From the NCBI RefSeq assembly GCF_000314895.2, contig NZ_CM001773.1, positions 3,303,989 through 3,362,778 of the forward strand: DNA of 58,790 nt, in the 5' to 3' direction. The stretch's first letter is position 1. Each line of letters begins with the position of its first letter. Under the pieces are notes generated by a model. The model was not told the origin of the DNA, ran no database searches, and saw nothing but the letters and a program-made list of their open reading frames with translations. Of this stretch, positions 39,193 to 47,575 are shown piece by piece. The stretch is from Providencia sneebia DSM 19967. GTDB lineage: Bacteria; Pseudomonadota; Gammaproteobacteria; Enterobacterales; Enterobacteriaceae. Both the position numbers and the translations under genes were made by a program.

Positions 39193-40524
39193 TTATTTAG
39201 ATGTAATACTACCCCATAAATCATATTCATCAGCATGTTCGATCATCACCTTAACAATATCACCCGGTTTAACATCGAATTCGCCATTCATATAAACCAT
39301 ACCATCAATTTCTGGCGCATCTGCCATACTACGTCCAATCGCACCTTCATCATCAACCTCATCTATAATTACAAGAAGTTCACGGCCAATTTTCTCTTGC
39401 AAACGTTCAGTTGAAATTTGTTGCTGTAATTGCATAAAGCGATGATAACGTTCTTCCTTAATTTCTTCTGGGACTTGGTCAGCAAGCTCATTCGCTTTTG
39501 CGCCTTCAACAGGGCTATATTTAAAACAGCCAACTCGGTCAAGACGTGCCTCTTGTAAAAAATCAAGCAGCATTTGAAAATCTTCTTCAGTTTCCCCTGG
39601 GAAACCAACAATAAATGTGGAACGTAATGTCAACTCAGGGCAAATTTCCCGCCAGCGTTTAATTCGTTCTAAAGTTCTTTCCACCGCACCTGGGCGTTTC
39701 ATTAATTTCAGAATTTTTGGGCTAGCATGTTGTAGAGGAATATCTAGATAAGGCAGAACTTTCCCTTCCGCCATTAATGGGATCACATCATCTACATGTG
39801 GATATGGATAAACATAATGTAAACGCACCCATACACCCAAAGATGCTAATTGCTCACATAATCCTACCATACTGGTTTTGACTGGTTGCCCATCCCAAAA
39901 TCCTGTGCGATGTTTTACATCAACACCATAGGCTGACGTGTCTTGTGAGATAATTAATAGTTCTTTAACGCCAGATTCAACCAATCTTTTAGCTTCATTT
40001 AAAACATCACCAACTGTACGGCTATCTAAATCACCGCGCATTGATGGAATAATACAAAATGTACAGCGATGGTTACAACCTTCCGAAATTTTTAAATAAG
40101 CATAATGTTTAGGCGTTAGCTTAACACCTTGTTCGGGCACTAAACTTAAAAATGGGTCATGTTGTGGCTTTGGTACATAATGATGAACATGATTTAACAC
40201 TTGCTCGTAACTGTGTGGTCCTGTGATTTCCAGTACTTTAGGATGAACTTCTCGAATTTGATTCTCTTTAGCACCAAGACATCCCGTGACAATCACTTTG
40301 CCATTTTCATTCAGTGCTTCACCGATTGCTTCCAAAGATTCTTGTACTGCGCTATCAATAAAACCACAAGTATTGACGATAACCAGATCAGCATCATCAT
40401 AGCTAGGCACAACTTGATAACCATCAGTACGTAATTCAGTTAAGATGCGCTCAGAATCAACAAGATTTTTAGGGCAGCCGAGTGAAACGAAACCAACAGT
40501 TGGAACTCTATTTTTATTGCTCAT
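39193..40524 (-). CDS. rimO: Ribosomal protein S12 methylthiotransferase RimO
   Basis: Radical-SAM enzyme that adds a methylthio group to an aspartate of ribosomal protein S12. At 443 residues it has the normal length. The N-terminal UPF0004 domain opens with [16 protein letters not shown], whose Cys with those in NTCGFID and TGCLGA binds one 4Fe-4S cluster; the radical-SAM cluster motif is CNHRCTFC near residue 148; a C-terminal TRAM domain follows. It is complete. A diverged copy of its first 19 codons lies at 42306-42362, beyond the hcp islet, which implies recombination at this locus. Confidence 0.96.
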   Translation of the reverse strand: MSNKNRVPTVGFVSLGCPKNLVDSERILTELRTDGYQVVPSYDDADLVIVNTCGFIDSAVQESLEAIGEALNENGKVIVTGCLGAKENQIREVHPKVLEITGPHSYEQVLNHVHHYVPKPQHDPFLSLVPEQGVKLTPKHYAYLKISEGCNHRCTFCIIPSMRGDLDSRTVGDVLNEAKRLVESGVKELLIISQDTSAYGVDVKHRTGFWDGQPVKTSMVGLCEQLASLGVWVRLHYVYPYPHVDDVIPLMAEGKVLPYLDIPLQHASPKILKLMKRPGAVERTLERIKRWREICPELTLRSTFIVGFPGETEEDFQMLLDFLQEARLDRVGCFKYSPVEGAKANELADQVPEEIKEERYHRFMQLQQQISTERLQEKIGRELLVIIDEVDDEGAIGRSMADAPEIDGMVYMNGEFDVKPGDIVKVMIEHADEYDLWGSITSK

Positions 40525-40633
40525 AAGTAATATAATTAGTTATATAGTTTGAATAATTGGTGAAGGATATTGCATATTAACTAAGTTAAATTTACAATGC
40601 TACCTACAATATTTATTCGCACTTAGGAAGTCC

Positions 40634-41113
40634 ATGTCATATCTTATCTATTTAAGCTTAAAAGGTGATAAACAAGGTTTAATTTCTACGGGATGTTCAT
40701 CCAAAGACTCTATTGGTAATCGTTACCAACTAGGTCATGAAAATGAAATTCAAGTTATTGGTTTAAATCATTCTATGACTAGAACACAGAATTCATCCCA
40801 TCATCCAATTCAAATATTAAAACCTATAGATAAGTCATCACCATTGCTAGGTGTTGCATTGAATAATAATGAATTATTTGATGCTGTATTCTATTTTTAT
40901 CGAACTAGCGGGCAAGCTGGATTAGAAAAATTCTATGAGTTAAAATTAACAAAATCTTCATTAGTTGAAGTATCGTGTGTTTATCCTAACTCGATTAACA
41001 ACAATGAATTAATGCCATATGAAAAACTATTAATGAAGTATGAATCTATAGCGTGGCGGCATTTGGTATCAGGCACAGAAGGATATTCAATATCTAATGA
41101 TAATATTTTTTAA
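40634..41113 (+). CDS. Hcp family type VI secretion protein (TssD-like)
   Basis: A 159-residue protein of the Hcp1 family, which stacks in hexameric rings to form the inner tube of the type VI secretion system and can carry effectors. Visible Hcp features are the opening MSYLIYLSLKGDKQGLI, the HPIQILKPIDKSSPLLGVAL strand region, and the C-terminal YEKLLMKYESIAWRHL followed by a short tail. AGGA lies before the ATG. No other T6SS structural gene is nearby, so it is an orphan Hcp served by an apparatus elsewhere. Orphan hcp genes usually sit with effector-immunity genes, which fits the unknown genes next to it. Confidence 0.85.
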   Translation: MSYLIYLSLKGDKQGLISTGCSSKDSIGNRYQLGHENEIQVIGLNHSMTRTQNSSHHPIQILKPIDKSSPLLGVALNNNELFDAVFYFYRTSGQAGLEKFYELKLTKSSLVEVSCVYPNSINNNELMPYEKLLMKYESIAWRHLVSGTEGYSISNDNIF

Positions 41114-41117
41114 TTTT

Positions 41118-41139
41118 AGAGGGTGACCTTTCACCTTCT
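41118..41139. terminator. Hairpin between hcp and the 39-residue ORF
   Basis: AGAGGGTGA (41118-41126) pairs with TCACCTTCT (41131-41139) over nine pairs with one G-U and a CCTT loop. No T tract follows. It lies just past the hcp stop between convergent units. Confidence 0.45.
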
Positions 41140-41192
41140 GAAGAAATTAATTATCTTTTGATAAAAAGGAACTATACAAATAGTAATAAAGC

Positions 41193-41312
41193 TTAGTAAA
41201 AACCAATGATTAGGAAAAAAACAATATAAATAATAATTATGCCGATGGTGGCTATTGTAATCAGTAAATTACTTAATAAGTCTTTAAAAAAATAAGATAT
41301 AAAATTTTTCAT
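41193..41312 (-). CDS. 39-residue hydrophobic peptide downstream of the 234-residue gene
   Basis: A short frame starts four bases after the stop of the 234-residue gene and has AGGA eight bases before its ATG, so translation is probably coupled. The product begins MKNFISYFFKDLL and continues as one long hydrophobic stretch (LLITIATIGIIIIYIVFF), predicted to span the membrane once. I do not recognise it. It could be an immunity or accessory peptide to its upstream neighbour, or a small membrane toxin. It falls below usual gene-calling length. Confidence 0.5.
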   Translation of the reverse strand: MKNFISYFFKDLLSNLLITIATIGIIIIYIVFFLIIGFY

Positions 41313-41316
41313 TAAA

Positions 41317-42021
41317 CTATCCTACAATCAAATCAATTATTGTAGATACTATATCATCATCAGTATTTTTTCCATTTACAAGATATAACCCTTTTTCTAA
41401 CTTAGGCTTTGGAATAAAATATAACATTTCAATTCCCTTACCATAAAGTTTCCAATAAAAATATGGGTTATTCCACCTTAATTCTTCAGCAGCAATAGAC
41501 GCTTGTTCAAACCTGCCATACCCCCCAATAGCTGTATATGCAATATTTGAAACTATTTTCACATTTTTTCTTACAGCAGGGCTAAATAAAATTGTTTGGT
41601 ACAATGATTCGACTATAGCCTCAATGATAACCATTTTTGTAAGTCTTTTTGTTGCAAGCTTAGCACTTTTACCTAGTTTCTTTAGTAGCTTATCATGAAT
41701 ACTCTTTACTTCACTTTCACTTTTTTCAATTAATACTAACTCAATATAAGTATTAACAATATCTTTTATTGGATTGTAATTAAATGAAAATTTGCTAATC
41801 GCTGAAACTAATCGACTATCTTGTGTATGTATTAAATTATATTCATCGTCATCAAATGCATAAGAATATGCCCTTCTCATTGATCGATTAAACCCATCAC
41901 CTAATGTATCGTAAACATCTGCTGCTACTTCCTGAACCCCCGCGATGCCTTTATCCATAGCAATAGCAATCATTTCCTCTTCTTTTGTCAAATTGACAAA
42001 ATGTTGCTTAATGTAATCCAT
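41317..42021 (-). CDS. Unknown protein beside hcp, candidate T6SS effector
   Basis: A 234-residue protein without a signal peptide that I cannot assign to a named family. The N-terminal half is acidic and helical (LTKEEEMIAIAMDKGIAGVQ), a Lys-rich stretch KLLKKLGKSAKLATKRLTKM lies near residues 108-127, then a mildly hydrophobic segment (VSNIAYTAIGGYGRFEQASI) and an aromatic-rich stretch (NNPYFYWKLYGKGIEMLYF). It is convergent with the orphan hcp and has a membrane peptide just downstream. Position suggests a cargo effector that may act at membranes; this is inference from context only. Confidence 0.6.
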   Translation of the reverse strand: MDYIKQHFVNLTKEEEMIAIAMDKGIAGVQEVAADVYDTLGDGFNRSMRRAYSYAFDDDEYNLIHTQDSRLVSAISKFSFNYNPIKDIVNTYIELVLIEKSESEVKSIHDKLLKKLGKSAKLATKRLTKMVIIEAIVESLYQTILFSPAVRKNVKIVSNIAYTAIGGYGRFEQASIAAEELRWNNPYFYWKLYGKGIEMLYFIPKPKLEKGLYLVNGKNTDDDIVSTIIDLIVG

Positions 42022-42600
42022 TCTTTAGTGCCATTTAAGTTACTTATGCTAAATTTTAGTTTAGCAGAATGATTAAAAAACGAAAGAATTAATATTGTTA
42101 CGCAATAAAATACCCACATCAGAATATCAATCTAAAAACGATAAAAATAAATTATTGCAATTAATTCATATGGATACAATTAGCTCATTTTATGCCAAGA
42201 TAAGAACAATATATTTTCAGTACCTACTGACAAAGAAATTTATAATCACATCTAAATATTAAGTTGCATTTCACTCTCCGATAAAACTGTTGTATTTTTA
42301 ACGCTAGGGCAGCCTAGTGAAACGAAACCAACTTTGGGCACCGTATTAGTATTTTGCGACATAACTCACTTCTTTTATTTTTAGAAAAATGACTAAAATT
42401 TTACCTGAAGAACAAACGAAATTGTATAAATTTTTATTGCTAAAATAGATTCCATTAAGAACAGTTTCTTTGATTTTTATTATAATTTTAAAGTCTTAAT
42501 GCTCATGCTGTTATCTAGGATTATAGTTATTACCTTTATTTTATGTTATGGTTTCCCATCTAAATTCAATTATCTTTTCAGGTAAGAATAATTAAACGAA
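42022..42600. other. Intergenic junction region carrying the rimO relic
   Basis: About 580 bases with no intact gene. It contains the rimO relic at 42306-42362 and otherwise AT-rich DNA that should hold the promoters of the 234-residue gene (minus) and the 285-residue gene (plus). Confidence 0.5.
42306..42362 (-). pseudogene. rimO: Relic of a second rimO 5' end
   Basis: On the minus strand, an ATG at 42362 starts [19 protein letters not shown], which matches the first residues of the intact rimO ([18 protein letters not shown]) and then loses all similarity at 42306. The DNA match AGGGCAGCC(T/G)AGTGAAACG is strong across the Cys motif, while the N-terminal codons have diverged. It therefore looks like the truncated 5' end of another rimO allele left by recombination. 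Confidence 0.85.
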
Positions 42601-43458
42601 ATGAACAAACATGATGATATTAATTATAAAATACTAAAATACCCATTACCTGATGAGTTAAATTCCCCCATAAATCCGATCACAGGAAACGTTAGAAAAT
42701 TACCTGCATATATAATTGGTACTATTATGTTATGTATGGCAATAGCCATGATCATTCTTTTACTTTCTATTGTACCTAAATATCCTTTAATTTTATTTTT
42801 AATATTGATTATGATCTTTCCTTGTTACCTTTTAGTACTTGGATTAAAAACAATAGGCGGTTATTTTATAGTTGATAATGAGGGATTTAAATGTGTTTTA
42901 AAAAATCAACCCAACAACGTTATCGACATTAAATGGAAAGATGTATGCGCAGATAATATCGTAGACTTAGAGATAGGTGCTAGAAAAAATCCTGATTTAC
43001 TGAAATTTAATTATAAAGAATCATCTGGTGCTATAAAGGAGTTTAAACTACCAATACAAACCGTCATTCATAACAATTCGTTTAATGGGATAAATAATCG
43101 AAAAAAAATTCTTTACTCTATGCTTAAAGGTTTAGCTAGAATCCCTGGTATTAAAATAAAAAACCATGTGTATGCATATCTACAAATCAACCCTGAAACT
43201 TTTGAGGTTGATTCAAAACCTTATAAGAACCTCAAATTTACTGAAATATTAACTGGTATAATATTTTTAGGTATATTTATTCCCATGATATTATTTGTTT
43301 TTAACTATTTCTCTGCTGGTTGGGGTATTATTATTATGCTTATTGCTTCTTTCTTTATTTTAATTATTTTTAGTTTTATCATTAAGTTCCCTTTCCCATC
43401 TCAAAATGAGATTATTATTTATAGACATTCTGATGAAAAGAATAACTATAATGAATGA
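42601..43458 (+). CDS. Unknown membrane protein with four predicted helices
   Basis: A 285-residue protein with two hydrophobic helices near residues 35-90, a soluble middle domain, and two more helices near 215-270. The middle part, starting GGYFIVDNEGFKCVLKN and including DIKWKDV, resembles a bacterial PH-like fold in pattern, but I cannot name a family. It lies just outside the rimO relic. T6SS immunity proteins against membrane- or periplasm-acting effectors often have this layout, yet that role is only a possibility. Very AT-rich, like the islet beside it. Confidence 0.55.
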   Translation: MNKHDDINYKILKYPLPDELNSPINPITGNVRKLPAYIIGTIMLCMAIAMIILLLSIVPKYPLILFLILIMIFPCYLLVLGLKTIGGYFIVDNEGFKCVLKNQPNNVIDIKWKDVCADNIVDLEIGARKNPDLLKFNYKESSGAIKEFKLPIQTVIHNNSFNGINNRKKILYSMLKGLARIPGIKIKNHVYAYLQINPETFEVDSKPYKNLKFTEILTGIIFLGIFIPMILFVFNYFSAGWGIIIMLIASFFILIIFSFIIKFPFPSQNEIIIYRHSDEKNNYNE

Positions 43459-43555
43459 TAACTAATGCTAAAAAACTAAATTTTATTTGTATTATAGATA
43501 TAGCCCACTTATTAATTAACATTTAAATGGGCCATATTTTCTAACTTTCAGTAAA

Positions 43556-44485
43556 TTAGCGATTTATCGAACGGGCAATTCTTGAGTAAGTATGCCTTAC
43601 TCCTCGTATGACAATACCATAATTTAATATATTCTCTGGCAAGGCTATGCCGTTATAACCAGAATCACCAATATGATGTAAATCTGTTCCAGCCATTTTA
43701 CACATCAATGCAATTTGGCGGATAGTTTGTCTATCTGCACCCTCTTGTGAAGTACCAATTGCAGTCATTGTTAACACGCCTTGAGAATGGCAATAAGTAA
43801 CCATTTTTTGCACAAATTCTGATGAGATTCCTGGAACAGTACCTGGTGCAGGTAATAAAATGACATCAGCACCATTTGCAATAAAGCAGCGAATATCTTC
43901 TTCAGTAATCAACTGCTCTGCTGAAGCCGTTAATACACCGGCAGCATGCATTTTTCCTGTAATAAGGATGACGTCATCTCCTACAGCAGATTTAAGTTCT
44001 TTTAAGCTTTTATTAATCTCTTCATTTGTAACACCATTTCCCGGGTTACCTGTTAAGACTATTATGTCAACACCCATCTCTTTTAAAATTATTGCATTTT
44101 TAGCGGTTGCTAATCGTCCTTCAGAAATCTTCCATTGAATATCCTGATTAGGATTATTAAATCCAGCAGGAACAGGTTCAAGGTTGACGCCTATTGCTCG
44201 GCCTGTCAGATATTTTAATGTACGAATAATCTCTTGGGGTTTTGTATCAGTTGGGATCCCCTGAATAACAGGATTATTTACATCAAATATATTCAACAAT
44301 AAAATATCTGCACCTTGGCTTGCGGCTAATTCTGCATTTGTTATTGTCATCAAAACAGGTTGAATTGTTCCTATCGTTTCAGAGACTAATAAACGACCTT
44401 CACTCGCTTTAATTGACTCTAATAAACTGACTTTATTCATTTGTACTATTTCTGATGCACTACAATCAAGATATCGTTTTTGCAT
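43556..44485 (-). CDS. TIM-barrel family protein of unknown function
   Basis: A 309-residue cytoplasmic protein with the repeating strand-helix pattern of a TIM barrel: GADILLLNIFDVNNPVI near residue 58, RAIGVNLEPVPAGF near 94, GVDIIVLTGNPGNGV near 137, DDVILITGKMHAAGVLTA near 169, ANGADVILLPAPGTVPGI near 202, and THE late LTMTAIGTSQEGAD near 237. The last motifs resemble phosphate-binding loops. Relatives occur in bacteria near sugar-transport genes, but the reaction is not known to me. Single gene; the start MQKRYLDCSASEIVQM looks natural. Confidence 0.65.
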   Translation of the reverse strand: MQKRYLDCSASEIVQMNKVSLLESIKASEGRLLVSETIGTIQPVLMTITNAELAASQGADILLLNIFDVNNPVIQGIPTDTKPQEIIRTLKYLTGRAIGVNLEPVPAGFNNPNQDIQWKISEGRLATAKNAIILKEMGVDIIVLTGNPGNGVTNEEINKSLKELKSAVGDDVILITGKMHAAGVLTASAEQLITEEDIRCFIANGADVILLPAPGTVPGISSEFVQKMVTYCHSQGVLTMTAIGTSQEGADRQTIRQIALMCKMAGTDLHHIGDSGYNGIALPENILNYGIVIRGVRHTYSRIARSINR

Positions 44486-44694
44486 AAATTGCCCCTTTAA
44501 TTTATAAATTTGTATTCTGATCTTACCAAATCTATTTACTCTAATTATTAATTACAATAAAGAAACAAATATGAATCATTCTATTAGCATAGAAAGATAA
44601 TTTCTTGAAAATAATAACCCTTTATATAAAACATTTTTCTTAATGTTTTTCATATGGTTGTCTATAATTTAAATTATAAGCTTAAAACTTTAAC

Positions 44695-44728
44695 TTGAAC
44701 ATTATGAATAATAATGATTATCATTGAG
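44695..44728 (+). promoter_or_regulatory. Fur-box promoter of the iron-uptake cluster
   Basis: AATAATGATTATCATTGAG (44710-44728) matches 14 of 19 positions of the Fur consensus, with a perfect ATGATTATCAT core. TTGAAC (44695-44700) with TATCAT 18 bases further on could be -35 and -10, so the Fur box overlaps the -10 region. Iron-starvation induction is expected. Confidence 0.75.
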
Positions 44729-44759
44729 ATCCACAAAATAAAAATGGTAAGGAAATAAG

Positions 44760-45317
44760 ATGAAATTCGTTTCTAAAGCTGCTATTTCGAGTTTAGCTCT
44801 ATTTACAGCCGCGGCTTTCGCTCAAGAATATCCTTTAGGCCATCCAATTATTAAAGATGGAATGGAAATACAAGGCGTTTATTTACAACCAATCACAATG
44901 GATACAGAAGAAGGGCATCATGCTAAGGCTCATCTGGCAGCCGATAAAGCTGATATCCATTTAGAAGCTGATATTCATGCCGTGGAAGATAACCCTAATG
45001 GTTTCGCCGAAGGAGATTGGATCCCTTATCTAACTATTGAATATACTGTAACTAAACTCGGTGATAAACCACAAACACAATCAGGCACATTTATGCCAAT
45101 GGTTGCTAGTGATGGTCCACATTATGGTGAAAATATTAAATTAGATGGCAATGGCAAATACCGCGTTGTTTATAAAGTTTATCCACCTTCACATAATGAA
45201 AAAGTGGAATTTGGCCGTCACATTGATAAAGAAACTGGTGTTGCTCCATGGTTCAAACCATTTGAAGTACAATGGGACTTCGACTATGCCGGCATAGGCC
45301 GTAAAGGTAGTTATTAA
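44760..45317 (+). CDS. Periplasmic iron-uptake protein of the P19/Tp34 family (FtrA/FetP-like)
   Basis: A 185-residue secreted protein; the signal peptide ends about AAAFAQEYPLG. Members bind copper and iron in the periplasm and feed FTR1 permeases. Conserved metal-site segments are visible: HPIIKDGMEIQGVYLQPI, HLEADIHAVEDNPNGF, and GPHYGENIKL, supplying Met, Glu and His ligands. A GTAAGGAA ribosome-binding site precedes the ATG and a Fur box lies upstream. It is the first gene of the cluster, with an intrinsic terminator before the next gene, so it may be made in excess. Confidence 0.9.
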   Translation: MKFVSKAAISSLALFTAAAFAQEYPLGHPIIKDGMEIQGVYLQPITMDTEEGHHAKAHLAADKADIHLEADIHAVEDNPNGFAEGDWIPYLTIEYTVTKLGDKPQTQSGTFMPMVASDGPHYGENIKLDGNGKYRVVYKVYPPSHNEKVEFGRHIDKETGVAPWFKPFEVQWDFDYAGIGRKGSY

Positions 45318-45390
45318 CCATTTTTTGTAATCCATAAATTCAAGGTAAAAATAACACTTGAGTTTTTCGGAATATAAATTAAGGGTTTTT

Positions 45391-45429
45391 AGGGCTAGCC
45401 GCTGTTTCATAATTGCGATAGCCCTTTTT
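45391..45429 (+). terminator. Terminator/attenuator between the P19-like and cupredoxin genes
   Basis: AGGGCTA (45391-45397) pairs with TAGCCCT (45419-45425), followed by TTTTTGTTTT. Its place inside a co-directional cluster suggests partial readthrough that favours the first gene. Confidence 0.75.
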
Positions 45430-45480
45430 GTTTTAGCCCGATGATATTTATTTAAACTGATATCTATTAGAGCCAATATT

Positions 45481-45816
45481 ATGAGAACACTACTAAGCTT
45501 TGCTTTACTGGCCTGTTCCTTATTTATTTCTAGCTCCACTTTTGCAGCTGAAAAGTTCACTGTTGAATTAGAAATGAAAAATGGCGATCTCATTCCTCGT
45601 GTGCTTGAAGTGCCAGCCAAAACCATTATTCGTATCAAAATCACAAATACAGGAACTGAGCCTGCTGAATTTGAAAGTACACAGTTACGAAAAGAAAAAG
45701 TCCTCGCACCAGGAGCAAGCTCTGTTGTGGTTATTGCGCCATTAAAACCAGGTAGTTATACCTTTTTCGATGACTTCCACCTTTCTCACCCTAAAGGTGA
45801 GATCATAGCGAAATAA
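45481..45816 (+). CDS. Cupredoxin-like periplasmic protein (FtrB-like)
   Basis: A 111-residue secreted protein with a signal peptide ending SSSTFAAEK. The fold pattern is that of the cupredoxin_1 domain found at the N-terminus of EfeO or as separate FtrB: VELEMKNGDLIPRVLEVPAK, FESTQLRKEKVLAPG and GSYTFFDDFHLSHPKGEII. The final His residues and an early Met are candidate copper ligands. It is thought to oxidise ferrous iron for the FTR1 permease encoded 16 bases downstream. Confidence 0.85.
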   Translation: MRTLLSFALLACSLFISSSTFAAEKFTVELEMKNGDLIPRVLEVPAKTIIRIKITNTGTEPAEFESTQLRKEKVLAPGASSVVVIAPLKPGSYTFFDDFHLSHPKGEIIAK

Positions 45817-45832
45817 ACAACGTAGGTTAATT

Positions 45833-46672
45833 ATGGGTCAGGTTTTATTTGTTGTATGGCGTGAAAGTTTCGAAGCATTACTGGTCATTGGTATTATCTA
45901 TGCTTGGATAAAACGCCATCCAGATGCCAAAAATGGAATGAAATACTTATGGGGCGGTGTCGTTCTAGGCCTTGTCATTTCTGTACTACTCGCCTTATTA
46001 ATTTATGGCGTATTTAATGTCCTTGACGACACAGGACAATCCTTATTCATGATATTTATGGAAATTCTTGCCTGTATTTTAATTGTCCAGATGGTTTACT
46101 GGATGAATAAACACGGAAGTTCCATGAAATCTGAAATTGAATCCGGTATTCAACGTAATGCTCAGCACCATAATTGGTGGGGAGCCGCTATAATTATTGC
46201 TATTGCCATTGCGCGTGAAGGCAGTGAGATTGTTGTATTTCTCTCCAGCTTTATTATGTCGCTAAATTCCAGTAATGCTTCTGAATTTTTCACTGAAGTT
46301 GGTGGAGGTATCCTAATTGCGGGATTAACTCTCTATGTTTTCTTACTCACAAACCGCTTTGTATCATGGAAAATCTTTTTTAAAGTAACAGGTGTTATTT
46401 TACTCTTCCTCGCGCTTTCATTACTTTTAAAAGGCGTTGAAGAAAGTTCTAACCTGCTTATTGAATATGATTTCCCAATCCCTGAGTTTTTAATTTACCC
46501 AGCATGGGATACAACTTGGTTATTGGATGATTCAGATATTACAGGTAACTTTATCTCTTCATTCTTTGCATATCGTTCGCAACCTATTTGGTTAAGTGTT
46601 ATTACTTTTATTGTTTACTGGATTGTTGTTATCACGCTGTTTTCTCGGAGTAAAAAACATGCAAAAGCGTAA
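45833..46672 (+). CDS. FTR1 family iron permease
   Basis: A 279-residue inner-membrane protein with seven predicted helices. Both iron-binding RExxE motifs of the FTR1 family are present: WRESFEALLVIG at residue ~10 and AREGSEIVVFLSS near 126. It imports iron in concert with the P19-like, cupredoxin and EfeO-like proteins. Its stop codon overlaps the start of the next gene by 14 bases, indicating coupled translation. Confidence 0.93.
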   Translation: MGQVLFVVWRESFEALLVIGIIYAWIKRHPDAKNGMKYLWGGVVLGLVISVLLALLIYGVFNVLDDTGQSLFMIFMEILACILIVQMVYWMNKHGSSMKSEIESGIQRNAQHHNWWGAAIIIAIAIAREGSEIVVFLSSFIMSLNSSNASEFFTEVGGGILIAGLTLYVFLLTNRFVSWKIFFKVTGVILLFLALSLLLKGVEESSNLLIEYDFPIPEFLIYPAWDTTWLLDDSDITGNFISSFFAYRSQPIWLSVITFIVYWIVVITLFSRSKKHAKA

Positions 46673-47564
46673 TACGATAAATCATGCAATAAGCTTATTT
46701 TGCAGTGTACTTTTAGTCGCGGCAGTACCCGCGACATCTTCTGCAAAAGCATTAAGATCTCCTGTACAAACAGGGGATGAGATTATTATTGCGAAAGGTG
46801 ATATACCAACCCCAGAAAAATATCAGCCCATCATCAACAACTATTTAAAATTCACGCAAAACCAATTAAGCGAGATGGTTTCTCAATTAATTATCCTGAA
46901 CCAAAGTCTCAAAAAAGATGATTTAAAATCGGCTGAAAATGCCTATATTTTAGCGCATCAATATTATGAAACTATTCGCCCAATTATTATTTTATTTGGG
47001 AATACAGATCGTGTGATTAATGCTAGAGCTGATTATTTTATTGATGGTGAAAAAGATTACCGTTTTAGTGGTTTTCACTTAGTGGAATACCAACTATTCG
47101 ATAAAAAAGATGGTAAAGCAGCATTAACAGCAGCCGATGAGCTATTAATGAAAGCGCGAGATTTGCAAAAAAGAGTTGCTGTTGAACAAATTGAGATTCC
47201 AAAACTTGTCCAGTCTGCTGCTGATTTTATTGAAATGATCCTAGAGACCAAATTAGCAGGTAAAGAAAATATCTATAGTCAATCAGATCTCACCGATATT
47301 GCAGCTAACTTGTATGGCTCTCAAGAAATCGTCAATGTTATTTCACCATTTATTCTTCCTGACACATTAAGTCAGATCGAAAATAATTACCAAAAAGCCA
47401 ATAAGATCATTCAATCATATAAACTAAATACCGATCAGTATCAGCCGTATAGCCAATTGAATCAAAAAGATAAAATGGCACTGTACTCGGTGTTAACACA
47501 GCAAGCAGAAATTCTCGCTCTTTTAAGAGCTCAACTTGATGTCGATGTTTATTACAAATATTGA
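46659..47564 (+). CDS. EfeO-like imelysin (M75) domain protein, without cupredoxin domain
   Basis: A ~301-residue periplasmic protein. The start at 46659 (MQKRNTINHAISLF) is used because GGAG precedes it and it yields a proper signal peptide ending SSAKA; the frame is open to 46596 within the permease gene. The mature part is all-helical with the HxxE metal motif FHLVEYQLF, as in EfeO and imelysin proteins. E. coli EfeO carries an N-terminal cupredoxin domain that is absent here but supplied by the separate gene at 45481. Co-transcribed with the permease and EfeB. Confidence 0.87.
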   Translation: MQKRNTINHAISLFCSVLLVAAVPATSSAKALRSPVQTGDEIIIAKGDIPTPEKYQPIINNYLKFTQNQLSEMVSQLIILNQSLKKDDLKSAENAYILAHQYYETIRPIIILFGNTDRVINARADYFIDGEKDYRFSGFHLVEYQLFDKKDGKAALTAADELLMKARDLQKRVAVEQIEIPKLVQSAADFIEMILETKLAGKENIYSQSDLTDIAANLYGSQEIVNVISPFILPDTLSQIENNYQKANKIIQSYKLNTDQYQPYSQLNQKDKMALYSVLTQQAEILALLRAQLDVDVYYKY

Positions 47565-47575
47565 GGGAATAAGCC

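Noticed and set aside
40634..43458. Complete type VI secretion locus
   Set aside because: Only an Hcp-type gene is present; no sheath, baseplate, ClpV or VgrG genes were found.
46596..46658. N-terminal extension of the EfeO-like protein
   Set aside because: It lies in the permease gene, lacks family similarity and would bury the signal peptide; the ATG at 46659 has a good ribosome-binding site.
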